From Rhizobium etli_C (GTDB taxonomy: Bacteria; Pseudomonadota; Alphaproteobacteria; Rhizobiales; Rhizobiaceae), in assembly GCF_014198605.1 (NCBI RefSeq), contig NZ_JACIHU010000002.1: a DNA stretch of 64,000 bases. One strand, written 5' to 3'. Positions 8,135-16,318 of the stretch are shown piece after piece; positions within the stretch are counted from its first letter, which is position 1, and every line of letters starts with the position of its first letter. The notes under the pieces were generated by a model, which saw only the letters and a list, made by a program, of their open reading frames with translations, was not told the DNA's origin and made no database searches. The position numbers were made by a program, and so were the translations under genes.

Positions 8135-9067
8135 TCAGGCCGGCTTGCGCGTAAGGAACAGAATGCCGGCAACCGGTTTGCCGCCATCTTTGCGAATGAC
8201 GGTCTTGACGATGTCGAGGATTTCGAAGCCGTGACGGGCAAGCAGCATGCTCACATAGGCTCGCGAATGGGCGTAACGCAGCGACGGCGCGAGATGGAAG
8301 CTGTCGCCCTCCCCCGCATCCTCGACGGAAAAGGCGAGATCGGCGCCGGCGGCGGCGAGATCGTCGATGATGGCAAAGACGCTTTCGAGATTGCCGAGAT
8401 ACATCAGCACGTCGGCTGCAGTCACCAGGTCGGCGCGGCCGCGTGGCCCATCGGCAAAGAGGCCGGAAAGATCTGATGCAAGCGACAGGTCGGCCTGGGC
8501 GAGGTGATCGTAGACCGCCTTCTCGGCCGCCTTGGCCAGCATGTTCTGAGAGAGGTCGAAACCTTCGAGGCGGCCGACGCGGCCATGGATTTCGGGGCCG
8601 AGCAGGCCGGTGCCGCAGCCGAGATCGACGGCGCATGCGTAATGCCTGCCAGTGGCAGAAACGAGGGCTGCGAGCTTCTGCGGGACAGTATAATCGAGTT
8701 TTTCGACGAGCGAGGTTTCGAAACGCTCGGCATAATCGTCGAACAGGCGCTCGATATAGCGGCTCGGCGGCCGGTCGGGTGTGGCGCCGTCGCCGAGAAG
8801 GGCGAGCTTCAGGGCCGAACCGAAAACATCCTCGGGATCGAGGGCAAGCGTGCTGCGATAGGCTTCGATCGCGGCTTCCGCCCTGCCCGCCTTTTCGCGA
8901 TAGGTGGCGAGGCGATACCATCCGGCCGCCCAGGCCGGTGCGAGTTCGAGCGCCTGCTCCATCAACTCGGCCGCCGCCTCCGGCTCGCCGCCCTCTTCGA
9001 GCATCCGGGCATAGTCGGCGCGGCGGTCGGCGATGACATCGCCTGAGGAAAGCTGGTGGGGCTGCAT
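8135..9067 (-). CDS. TPR-containing class I SAM-dependent methyltransferase
   Basis: The 310-residue protein combines an N-terminal tetratricopeptide-like part (two repeats in about residues 20-90, with the ALELAPAWAAGW and TLALDPEDV helices) with a Rossmann methyltransferase. Motif I is VDLGCGTGLLG, followed by FDLSQNMLAKA and AADVLMYLG. Such proteins are annotated as putative tetratricopeptide methyltransferases; the acceptor is unknown. It stands alone, with start ATG 9067. Confidence 0.85.
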   Translation of the reverse strand: MQPHQLSSGDVIADRRADYARMLEEGGEPEAAAELMEQALELAPAWAAGWYRLATYREKAGRAEAAIEAYRSTLALDPEDVFGSALKLALLGDGATPDRPPSRYIERLFDDYAERFETSLVEKLDYTVPQKLAALVSATGRHYACAVDLGCGTGLLGPEIHGRVGRLEGFDLSQNMLAKAAEKAVYDHLAQADLSLASDLSGLFADGPRGRADLVTAADVLMYLGNLESVFAIIDDLAAAGADLAFSVEDAGEGDSFHLAPSLRYAHSRAYVSMLLARHGFEILDIVKTVIRKDGGKPVAGILFLTRKPA

Positions 9068-9252
9068 GAATAGACCTGTTGGCTCTTAAGCATGTCGTTA
9101 CCGCAATAGTTTGCGCGACATGCGTTTGCCCGCATCTGGCGGCGGCCACAAAAAAACTCAAGTCCTATTTCACAGGCGAAGCGGCCAATCCCGGAAAGGG
9201 CTTGCGGGCGCCGCACCGCGACCTTATTCCAAGGGCAAACAGGAGATGGTGC

Positions 9253-9519
9253 ATGTCCGATCAGGTGAACAGGTTCCTCGGCGATTCGCTCGGCCGCACG
9301 TTGATAAAACTCATCGTCGTGTCGCTGATCGTCGGTTTTGTCATGACCGTCTTCGGCCTGACGCCGTGGAACATCATCTATGGCTTCCGCGACTTCATCC
9401 TGGAAATCTGGCATCGGGGTTTTTCAGCGCTCGGGCGCGTCGGCGACTATCTCCTGCTCGGGGCGACGATCGTCATTCCGCTTTTCCTCATCCTTCGGCT
9501 TTTCAGCTATCACCGGTAA
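9253..9519 (+). CDS. Small membrane protein (DUF6460-like)
   Basis: An 88-residue protein with two hydrophobic segments: one near residues 18-36 containing LIVVSLIVGFVMTVFGLTPW, and one near 65-82 containing YLLLGATIVIPLFLIL. It resembles a short inner-membrane family common in Rhizobiales with no known function. Start ATG 9253 follows AGGAG at 9241-9245. The next gene begins two bases after its stop, so the two are likely translated from one message. Confidence 0.78.
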   Translation: MSDQVNRFLGDSLGRTLIKLIVVSLIVGFVMTVFGLTPWNIIYGFRDFILEIWHRGFSALGRVGDYLLLGATIVIPLFLILRLFSYHR

Positions 9520-9520
9520 C

Positions 9521-10018
9521 ATGACCTCCATCGATCTTTCGCGCCGCGGCCTGCTGCGTCTTTCCGGACTCGCGTTCGCCGCCGGCATCGCCGGCTGCAC
9601 CACCACGCCGCGCCTCGCCGGCACGCCGTCCACCGGCGAGGACGAGACGGCAAGCGTATTGCCGCTCGTCAACCAGCTGCGGGCCAAAAACGGGCTGCCG
9701 GCGCTTAGCCCCGACCCGGCGGCACAGACGGCCGCCCTGTTCCAGGCCAAACGCATGGCAAGCGCCGGCAAGATGGCGCATCTGATCGGCATGACCGACA
9801 GCTTCGGGGCCCGCGTCAAGGCGAGCGGCGTGCAGCTGCCGGCGGCGGAGAATATCGCTTCCGGCCAGCAGAGCGTCGATGCCGTGGTGACCGCCTGGAT
9901 CAACTCGCCGCATCATCTGGAAAACATGCTGGGACGCTATGGCGGCCTCGGCGTCGCCGTCGCTCACAATTCATCTTCCAGGAACCTGCCCTATTGGGCG
10001 ATGGTGCTGTCAAGCTGA
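9521..10018 (+). CDS. CAP (SCP/PR-1) domain lipoprotein
   Basis: The 165-residue product starts with SRRGLLRLSGLAFAAGIAGC, a twin-arginine-like signal that ends in a lipobox Cys, so it is probably a lipoprotein exported folded. The rest is a short CAP domain with LPLVNQLRAKNGLPAL, KMAHLIGM, an AEN motif and SPHHLENML, which hold the conserved His/Glu cavity residues. Function in bacteria is uncertain; roles in envelope binding are suspected. It follows the DUF6460-like gene immediately and precedes the MATE gene by 28 bases. Confidence 0.83.
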   Translation: MTSIDLSRRGLLRLSGLAFAAGIAGCTTTPRLAGTPSTGEDETASVLPLVNQLRAKNGLPALSPDPAAQTAALFQAKRMASAGKMAHLIGMTDSFGARVKASGVQLPAAENIASGQQSVDAVVTAWINSPHHLENMLGRYGGLGVAVAHNSSSRNLPYWAMVLSS

Positions 10019-10046
10019 GGCGATTCGGCCTCGACATGGGGCAAGC

Positions 10047-11393
10047 ATGGATACGCGCAGCAACGGTCATTCCCTTGCCTTCGAGGTGACGCACCGGCTG
10101 GTGCTCTCGATCGCCATTCCGATGACGCTCGGCTTCCTGACGACGCCGATGCTCGGGCTGACGAGCACGGCCGTCGTCGGCCATATGGGCGATCCGGAAG
10201 CGCTGGCGGGACTGGCGATCGGTGCAATGCTCTTCGATCTCATCCTGGGCAGTTTCAATTTCCTGCGGGCATCGACGACGGGCCTGACGGCGCAGGCCTA
10301 TGGCCGGCGAGACCGGCACGAGGAGCAGGCGGTCTTCTCAAGGGCTCTGATCTCGGCGCTCGGCTGCGGGCTGGCGCTGCTCTGTCTTTCGCCGCTGCTG
10401 AAGGCGGCGGGATTGCGGTTGATGGGCGCGGAAGGCGCGATCGCCGAGGCGACCGCCACCTATTTCTCGATCCGCATTCTGGCAGCGCCGGCCGCACTCG
10501 CCAATTACGCCATCCTCGGCTACGTGCTCGGGCGCGGACAGGGCGGTGTCGGGCTGCTGCTGCAGGCGCTGATCAACGGCATCAATATCCTGCTGTCGAT
10601 CTATCTCGGCCTGTCGCTCGGCTGGGGCGTGGCCGGCGTCGCCTGGGGAACGTTGGCCGGCGAGGTGGCCGGCGCGCTCGCCGGGCTGCTGATCGTGCTC
10701 GGCGGCTTTGCCAAATCAGAGCGGCCGGCATGGGCCGAGGTCTTTTCCCGGCACCGGCTGGCCGAGCTTTTCGCACTCAACCGCGACATCCTGATCCGCA
10801 CCTTCGTGCTGATCGGCGCCTTCACGATCATGACGCGGATCGGCACCGGCTTCGGCGCGGTGACCCTTGCCGCCAATGCCGTGCTGATGAATTTCTTCCT
10901 GCTGTCGGGCTATTATCTCGACGGGCTTGCCAATGCCGCCGAGCAGATCACCGGCCGGGCGATCGGCGCGCGTTACCGACCGGCCTTCGACCGCGGGCTG
11001 AAACTCACCACCTTCTGGTCCTTCGGCCTGGCGGCGATCGTCTCCGCCTTCTTCCTGCTCGCCGGGCCCTGGCTGATCTCGGTGCTGACGACCTCGCCCG
11101 AGGTGCAGCAGGCGGCGGCGACCTATCTGCCCTGGGCGGCGGTGACGGGGCTCACCGGCGCGCTCGCCTTCCTGATGGACGGGGTGTTCATCGGCGCGAC
11201 GTGGTCGGCCGACATGCGCAACCGGATGCTGCTGTCCTTTGCCGGCTACCTCGCCATGCTCGCCGTCTTCGTGCCGCTCTTCGGCAATCACGGCCTGTGG
11301 CTGGCGATGAACGCCTTCCTGCTGTTCCGCGGCTTTTTCCTGGCGATGCTGGTCAGGCCGCGGGCCGATCAGACCTTCCGCGCCGCCCAGTAA
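10047..11393 (+). CDS. MATE family efflux transporter (DinF-like)
   Basis: The 448-residue, 12-segment protein has two homologous halves typical of MATE antiporters, with the DinF-like opening LSIAIPMTLGFLTTPMLGLT and LRASTTGLTAQAYG. It probably exports cationic or amphipathic drugs using a proton or sodium gradient. I chose ATG 10047 (MDTRSNGHS), preceded by GGGG. The 3' end overlaps the end of convergent pyrD by 25 bases. Confidence 0.88.
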   Translation: MDTRSNGHSLAFEVTHRLVLSIAIPMTLGFLTTPMLGLTSTAVVGHMGDPEALAGLAIGAMLFDLILGSFNFLRASTTGLTAQAYGRRDRHEEQAVFSRALISALGCGLALLCLSPLLKAAGLRLMGAEGAIAEATATYFSIRILAAPAALANYAILGYVLGRGQGGVGLLLQALINGINILLSIYLGLSLGWGVAGVAWGTLAGEVAGALAGLLIVLGGFAKSERPAWAEVFSRHRLAELFALNRDILIRTFVLIGAFTIMTRIGTGFGAVTLAANAVLMNFFLLSGYYLDGLANAAEQITGRAIGARYRPAFDRGLKLTTFWSFGLAAIVSAFFLLAGPWLISVLTTSPEVQQAAATYLPWAAVTGLTGALAFLMDGVFIGATWSADMRNRMLLSFAGYLAMLAVFVPLFGNHGLWLAMNAFLLFRGFFLAMLVRPRADQTFRAAQ

Positions 11394-12457
11394 TCGAGCC
11401 TGCTGTCGCGCAGCTCACGGATCGAGCCGACCTTTTCGCGGTCGAGCAGCGCCGAGAGGCCGCGGACGATATCGCCGGGCAGACCGGGGCCTTCATAGAC
11501 CATGCAGGAATAGAGCTGGACGAGATCGGCGCCCGCCCTGATCTTCTCCAGTGCGGTTTCGGCCGAGGAGACGCCGCCGACGCCGATGATCGGCAGCGCG
11601 GCGCCGACGCGCTTGCGCATCTTGGCAAGCACGGCGGTCGACTTTTCGAATAGCGGCACGCCGGAGAGGCCGCCTGTCTCCTTGGCCTGGCGCTGATCCT
11701 TCAGGCCCTCGCGCGACAGCGTAGTGTTGGAGACGATCAGCCCATCCAGCGGATGCGTTAGCGCCTCGGCGGCGATATCGTCCATGCCCTCCTCGGTCAG
11801 ATCGGGGGCGATCTTCAGAAAGACCGGGATCTTCCGGCCGGATCTGTCAGCCATCTGATCGCGCGCCGCCAACACGGCCGACAGCAGAGCCGCAAGGCTT
11901 TCGCGCGCCTGCAGATCGCGCAGGCCGGGCGTATTCGGTGAGGAGATATTGGCGGTGAAATAGCGCGCGACCGAATAGAAACAGCGGATGCCGGCGACAT
12001 AATCGGCGATGCGGTCCTCGCTGTCTTTGTTGGCGCCGATATTGACGCCGACAATCCCTTTGCCCGTCAGCGCCGAGAGCCGATCGAAAGCAGCCTCATG
12101 GCCTTCATTGTTGAAACCGAGGCGATTGATGACGGCTTCATCCTCGACCAGGCGGAAGATGCGCGGACGCGGATTGCCGGCTTGCGGCCTCGGCGTCACC
12201 GTGCCGATCTCGGTAAAGCCGAAACCGAGCCTCAGCAGCGCCTCCGGCACCTCGGCATTCTTGTCGTAGCCCGCCGCCATGCCGAGCGGGTTTTCGAAGG
12301 TCAGGCCGGCGACGGTCTGGCGAAGGCGCGGATCCGGGGTGATCTGGCAGGCGGGCACGAGGCCGGATTTCAGCGCCGCGACCGACATGCCGTGCGCCGT
12401 TTCCGGATCGAACAGGAAGAGACCCTTGCGGGCGAGACGCTTGAAGGGATCGATCAT
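11369..12457 (-). CDS. pyrD: Dihydroorotate dehydrogenase (quinone), class 2
   Basis: The 362-residue enzyme oxidises dihydroorotate to orotate in pyrimidine synthesis and passes electrons to quinone at the inner membrane. Visible class 2 signs are the N-terminal helical extension (MIDPFKRLARKGLFLFDPE), ENPLGMAAGYDKN, the catalytic-Ser segment NISSPNTPGLR, IVSNTTLSR and the FMN phosphate site IIGVGGVSS. Its start overlaps the stop of the DUF952 gene in an ATGA arrangement, so translation is coupled. Confidence 0.96.
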   Translation of the reverse strand: MIDPFKRLARKGLFLFDPETAHGMSVAALKSGLVPACQITPDPRLRQTVAGLTFENPLGMAAGYDKNAEVPEALLRLGFGFTEIGTVTPRPQAGNPRPRIFRLVEDEAVINRLGFNNEGHEAAFDRLSALTGKGIVGVNIGANKDSEDRIADYVAGIRCFYSVARYFTANISSPNTPGLRDLQARESLAALLSAVLAARDQMADRSGRKIPVFLKIAPDLTEEGMDDIAAEALTHPLDGLIVSNTTLSREGLKDQRQAKETGGLSGVPLFEKSTAVLAKMRKRVGAALPIIGVGGVSSAETALEKIRAGADLVQLYSCMVYEGPGLPGDIVRGLSALLDREKVGSIRELRDSRLDYWAARKV

Positions 12458-12810
12458 GGCTGCAGCTCCGGGAAGATATGAACGCCCGCCTCATCGAGCG
12501 GCAACGGCACCTCCCACAGAACGGCCGCAAGCGGCAAATCGGCATAGAGATGCGGGAACAGATCGCCGCCGCGCGAGGGCTCGAAGATCAGCTTGTCACC
12601 GAGGCCGCCGCCGTCGACGGCAACCAGCATCAGGCCGGACTGGCCGGCAAAATGCAGGGCAGCGGTCTGCTTGACCTGGTTGGCCGTCGAAAAATGGATG
12701 AAGCCGTCCTTGAGATCGATGCCGGCGCCATGAAAAACACCGCTTTGTCTGCCTTGCTGCCAGAGCGGTTCCGTCACGATCTTGTAAAGGGTCGGTGTCA
12801 GGGTCATCAT
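12454..12810 (-). CDS. DUF952 domain protein
   Basis: A 118-residue protein of the DUF952 family. The usual features are YKIVTEPLW at the start, a DGFIHFSTANQ block and VPLPLDEAGVHIFP near the end. The fold is related to ADP-ribose-binding/glutathione-transferase-like small domains, but no activity is firmly known. It is the first gene of an operon with pyrD, which it overlaps by four bases; this pairing is common in alphaproteobacteria. Two ATGs (12810, 12807) are possible starts. Confidence 0.9.
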   Translation of the reverse strand: MMTLTPTLYKIVTEPLWQQGRQSGVFHGAGIDLKDGFIHFSTANQVKQTAALHFAGQSGLMLVAVDGGGLGDKLIFEPSRGGDLFPHLYADLPLAAVLWEVPLPLDEAGVHIFPELQP

Positions 12811-12924
12811 GGCCTCGCGATAGCTGGTCCTCGATCACCAGCGCTTTGCCGGAAAGAGGCGGCAATGTCCACGCCTCGGCGCTTAAAAACAGGACCCGCA
12901 CAAGCAAATCCGGAGGATGAGACG

Positions 12925-13323
12925 ATGAAGATTTTGGTTCTCGCACTTGGCGCCGTAGTCCTGCCGCTGGCAGCTGCCGCGGCCGAGGCCGATGCGGGCC
13001 GGTTCCAGCTGGAAAAAAGCGGCGATCATTTCGTCCGGCTCGACCGCCAGTCCGGCGCCATGTCGATCTGCCAGGACAAGGACGGCGCTCTCGTCTGCCG
13101 CATGGCGGCCGACGAGCGGGCGGCCTATGAGGACGAACTCGACCGGCTTGCGGAGCGGGTGACCAAGCTGGAACAGGAGGGCCTCGTCCAGCGGGCGCTG
13201 CCGAGCGACGCCGAGATCGACCGCTCGATCAGCATCATGGAAAAGATGATGAAGAGTTTCATGGGGATGGTGAAGGAGTTCCAGGCCGAGGAAAAGGCCG
13301 ATCCCCTTCCGCAGAAGACCTGA
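12925..13323 (+). CDS. Small periplasmic coiled-coil protein, unknown function
   Basis: The 132-residue product has a clear Sec signal (MKILVLALGAVVLPLAAAAA) and is then hydrophilic. A segment near the N-terminal third, MSICQDKDGALVCRM, holds two cysteines that could form a disulfide. The stretch from about residue 68 (EDELDRLAERVTKLEQE) is a likely coiled coil. GGAGG at 12912-12916 supports ATG 12925. I do not recognise the family. The downstream response regulator starts 89 bases later, so co-transcription is possible. Confidence 0.8.
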   Translation: MKILVLALGAVVLPLAAAAAEADAGRFQLEKSGDHFVRLDRQSGAMSICQDKDGALVCRMAADERAAYEDELDRLAERVTKLEQEGLVQRALPSDAEIDRSISIMEKMMKSFMGMVKEFQAEEKADPLPQKT

Positions 13324-13412
13324 TCTGATATAGTCATTTCAGCAGCCATGCATGGAGCGCAGTGGGGACGGCGCGCATGCAGCATGATCGGGCTCTTGGG
13401 AGGGAGTTTTCG

Positions 13413-14060
13413 ATGCAGGAACAGACCATCATCATTGCCGACGACCATCCGCTTTTCCGCGATGCGTTGCGCCAGGCCGTCATCGGCATGGAAGGCCGCC
13501 AGTCGATCGTCGAAGCCGGCGATTTCGCCGCCGCGCGGACCGCAGCCGGCGCCCATCCGGACGCAGATCTGATGCTGCTCGACCTCGCCATGCCCGGCGT
13601 CAGCGGCTTTTCCGGCCTGATGGCATTGCGTGCCGAATTCGCCAGCCTGCCGATCATCATCGTCTCGGCGAGCGACGACGCAACGACGATCCGCCGGGCG
13701 CTGGAACTCGGCGCCTCCGGCTTCATTTCGAAATCCTCCGGTATCGAAGACATTCGCCGCAGCATCCAGACGGTGCTTGCCGGTGATATCGCCACACCGG
13801 AAAGCTATCGCGACGGCCAGGAGCAGGACCCCGACGTTGCCGACCTGATCCACCGCCTGCATACGCTGACGCCGCAGCAAAGCCGGGTGCTGACCATGCT
13901 CGCCGAAGGCCTGCTGAACAAGCAGATCGCCTATGAACTCGGCGTCTCCGAGGCGACGATCAAGGCGCATGTCTCGGCGATCTTGTTGAAACTCGATGTC
14001 GACAGCCGCACGCAGGCCGTCATCCAGCTCGGCAAGATCAACATGGCGATGGTCGCCTGA
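13413..14060 (+). CDS. Orphan response regulator, NarL/LuxR type
   Basis: The 215-residue protein is a complete receiver plus LuxR-type DNA-binding regulator. Acidic residues D10-D11, phosphoacceptor D57 (LLDLAMPG), S85 and K107 are all present. The C-terminal helix-turn-helix carries LTPQQSRVLTMLAEGLLNKQ, then VSEATIKAHVSAIL. No histidine kinase gene is nearby, so the partner is encoded elsewhere or the receiver is fed by another system. ATG 13413 follows a GGAGGGAG site; an upstream in-frame start at 13362 is less likely. Confidence 0.9.
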   Translation: MQEQTIIIADDHPLFRDALRQAVIGMEGRQSIVEAGDFAAARTAAGAHPDADLMLLDLAMPGVSGFSGLMALRAEFASLPIIIVSASDDATTIRRALELGASGFISKSSGIEDIRRSIQTVLAGDIATPESYRDGQEQDPDVADLIHRLHTLTPQQSRVLTMLAEGLLNKQIAYELGVSEATIKAHVSAILLKLDVDSRTQAVIQLGKINMAMVA

Positions 14061-14184
14061 GGGCGGCCGAAACCGCCGATAAAAGGATTTTATTCCTCCT
14101 TACCTTTACGCGCGCCGCACGGTCGGTTACACTTCCGGCCGGCTGGAGCGCGGCCTCGGATAGGCTGCACGGAATCGGGCGCAT

Positions 14185-14856
14185 ATGCTGTCACACGAGC
14201 AGATCTGGGAGGCTATCGACAGGCTTGCCGAGCGGCACAACCTGACGCCATCCGGTCTTGCGCGCCGCGCCGGGCTCGATCCAACCTCCTTCAACAAATC
14301 GAAACGGCTTTCGGCCGACGGGCGGCTGCGCTGGCCCTCGACCGAATCGATCGCCAAGGTGCTCGATGCGACAGGAGCGAGCATGGATCAGTTTCTCGCC
14401 TTCATGCGCCCGGGCGCCGATTCTTCCGCAGAACTGGCGGGCGAGCGCGCCAAGCCGCCGCACGGCGGCGCCATTCCGCTGCTCGGCTTCGCGCAGGCCG
14501 GCGCCGGCGGCTTTTTCGACGATGGCGGCTTTCCGGCCGGGCAAGGCTGGGACGTGGTCGAATTTCCGGCTGCGCCGTCGCGAAAACCGGGTGTCTACGC
14601 ACTGGAGGTGCAGGGCGAGAGCATGATGCCGCTCTACCGCGACGGCGACGTGCTGATCGTCGAACCCGGCGCGCAGGTGCGCCGCAACGACCGGGTCGTC
14701 GTGCGCACGCGCGAGGGCGAGGTGATGGCCAAGGTGCTGCTGCGCCAGAGCCCGCGGTCGATCGAGCTGATGTCACTCAATCCCGAACATCCGAACCGGA
14801 CGCTCGATCTGTCCGACGTCGAGTGGATCGCCCGCATCATCTGGGCCAGCCAATAG
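14185..14856 (+). CDS. HTH-S24 (LexA/CI-like) transcriptional regulator
   Basis: The 223-residue protein joins an N-terminal helix-turn-helix (LTPSGLARRAGLDPTSFNKS, residues 20-39) to a C-terminal S24 peptidase-like domain. The Ser of the catalytic dyad is S146 in GESMMP, and the Lys is likely K183 in EVMAKVLL. This architecture resembles phage CI and stress repressors that self-cleave, but no other phage gene is around, so it is probably a resident regulator. The SNase-like gene begins 11 bases after its stop. Confidence 0.88.
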   Translation: MLSHEQIWEAIDRLAERHNLTPSGLARRAGLDPTSFNKSKRLSADGRLRWPSTESIAKVLDATGASMDQFLAFMRPGADSSAELAGERAKPPHGGAIPLLGFAQAGAGGFFDDGGFPAGQGWDVVEFPAAPSRKPGVYALEVQGESMMPLYRDGDVLIVEPGAQVRRNDRVVVRTREGEVMAKVLLRQSPRSIELMSLNPEHPNRTLDLSDVEWIARIIWASQ

Positions 14857-14867
14857 GAAGATATTCC

Positions 14868-15581
14868 ATGCGCCCCGCCGCCGTCTTCACTGGTCTTGCA
14901 GGAATGGCGGTCGTGGCCGGCCTGCTGATATCAGCAGAAGCAAGACTGCGCAGCGGAACGGGCGGCGAGGATACGACCACCACAGAGGTGCCAGAAACGG
15001 GCGCGGCGGCGGAAATCACCCCCGAGACGGCAGGCCGGTCGGCGCCGATCTCGGACGCAGATGCCGAAATCATTGCGCGCGCGGCGCAGCCGGCCGCTCC
15101 CTCCCTCGCCCCGGCCGAACGCGCGGCGGCCACGCCGGCCGATCCGGCGCGCCCATCTGAAACGCCCGGCGGTCAAGCCGCAGGGACGGCCGCGAAGAAG
15201 CCGATCGAGCTGACGCGGCCGGTGGCCGAAAATGCAGGCGTGCTGTCCTTTGGCGAGCGCCGGCTTCAGCTTGCCGGCATCGTCCCGACACCGACCGACA
15301 GGATATGCGGGCCGGCAGGCCGACAATGGCCTTGCGGCATGCTGGCGAAGACCGCCCTGCGCCAGCTCTTGCGCAACCGCAGCCTCACCTGCGACCTCGA
15401 CACGGCGGAATGGAAGGGGATGGCGACCGCCGCCTGCCGGCTCGGCGCACAGGATCTCGGCACATGGCTTGCCGAAAGCGGCTGGGCCGAAGCCGAGGCC
15501 GGCTCGCCGCTCGGCGCCGTCGCCGAGAAGGCCAAGCAGGCGCAGAAAGGCATTTACGGCGGCGACCCGCGCCGCAAATGA
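14868..15581 (+). CDS. Membrane-anchored SNase-like (thermonuclease family) protein
   Basis: The 237-residue product has an N-terminal hydrophobic anchor (residues 4-22), a long Pro/Ala/Glu-rich linker to about residue 120, and a C-terminal SNase-like OB fold. That domain shows RRLQLAGI, PCGMLAKTALRQLL, CRLGAQDL and WLAESGWAEA. The acidic residues that follow the RLxGI segment in true thermonucleases (DAPE) are replaced by VPTPT, so nuclease activity is doubtful. It is coupled to the S24 regulator upstream. Confidence 0.78.
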   Translation: MRPAAVFTGLAGMAVVAGLLISAEARLRSGTGGEDTTTTEVPETGAAAEITPETAGRSAPISDADAEIIARAAQPAAPSLAPAERAAATPADPARPSETPGGQAAGTAAKKPIELTRPVAENAGVLSFGERRLQLAGIVPTPTDRICGPAGRQWPCGMLAKTALRQLLRNRSLTCDLDTAEWKGMATAACRLGAQDLGTWLAESGWAEAEAGSPLGAVAEKAKQAQKGIYGGDPRRK

Positions 15582-15691
15582 CTAATGCATGTCGCCCGGA
15601 AGTGTGCAGCGGTTCCGGGATAACGAGATGCATCAAAACAAAAGGCTAAAGCGCGTCGCATGAATCAAATTTGATGCGACGCGCTTTAATG
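15582..15691 (-). repeat. RIME-like intergenic mosaic element, copy 1
   Basis: The segment holds two palindromes. One is the pair CCCGGAAGTGTGCAGCGGTT / CCGGGA; the other is a long one, AAAGCGCGTCGCAT with ATGCGACGCGCTTT around 15648-15688. The same sequence appears in opposite orientation at 16200-16306 and more diverged at 50983-51079. It matches the Rhizobium intergenic mosaic element (RIME) as I know it: about 100 bases with two palindromes. Confidence 0.82.
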
Positions 15692-15773
15692 TCCGCGGCT
15701 GGGCGATGCCGCCGATCCCTTGTAAAGCCGGCCGCCAGTTCCTAATCTGCGCTCACCGAAAAAGGAATCAGAG

Positions 15774-16187
15774 ATGAACAAGCCGCTCTCCGCCCATGAT
15801 GCCCTGATCTACGTGATGGTGATGGCCTCCGCCGTCGACAGCACGATGAACGACCGTGAGATGACCAGGATGGGCCAACTGATCGGATTCCTGCCGGTTT
15901 TCAAGGATTTCGATGACGAAAAGCTGATTCCGATAGCGCGCGACTGCGCCTCGCTGCTGGCAGGGCCTGAAGGCCTCGACGTCGTTCTCGAAACCGTGCG
16001 CGACACGCTGCCGGCAAAACTCTACGACACGGCCTATGCGCTCGCCGTCGAAGTGGCTTCCGCCGACCTTTCGGTTAAGGCCGAGGAATTGCGGCTGCTC
16101 AGCCTGCTGCGCGACCGTCTCGGCCTCGACAAGCTGACCTGCGCGGCGATCGAACGCAGCGCCATTGCCCGCTTCCGCAACGGATAA
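15774..16187 (+). CDS. TerB-like tellurite resistance family protein
   Basis: The 137-residue all-helical protein fits the TerB-like fold, with ALIYVMVMASAVDSTMNDRE as the N-terminal metal-proximal helix pair and VASADLSVKAEELRLLSLL in the second half. The family is linked to tellurite and stress response, but isolated TerB proteins such as this one have no established role. No other ter gene is here. The gene is enclosed by two inverted copies of a RIME-like repeat. Start ATG 15774 follows AAAGGAA. Confidence 0.82.
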   Translation: MNKPLSAHDALIYVMVMASAVDSTMNDREMTRMGQLIGFLPVFKDFDDEKLIPIARDCASLLAGPEGLDVVLETVRDTLPAKLYDTAYALAVEVASADLSVKAEELRLLSLLRDRLGLDKLTCAAIERSAIARFRNG

Positions 16188-16199
16188 GCCTGAAACTCT

Positions 16200-16306
16200 T
16201 TAAAGCGCGTCGCATCAAATTTGATCATGCGACGCGCTTTAGCCCTTTGTTTTGATGCATGTCGTTGTCCCGGAACCGCTGCACACTTCCGGGCGACTTG
16301 CATTAG
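16200..16306 (+). repeat. RIME-like intergenic mosaic element, copy 2
   Basis: This is an inverted, nearly identical copy of the element at 15582-15691: TAAAGCGCGTCGCAT with ATGCGACGCGCTTTA, then TTTTGATGCATGTCG, then CCGGAACCGCTGCACACTTC. The copies flank the TerB gene as a 0.6-kb inverted pair. Confidence 0.82.
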
Positions 16307-16318
16307 ACGACCCCCCTG

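Noticed and set aside
14185..14856. Prophage repressor marking a phage
   Set aside because: The LexA/CI-like protein stands among ordinary chromosomal genes; no other phage gene is in the window.
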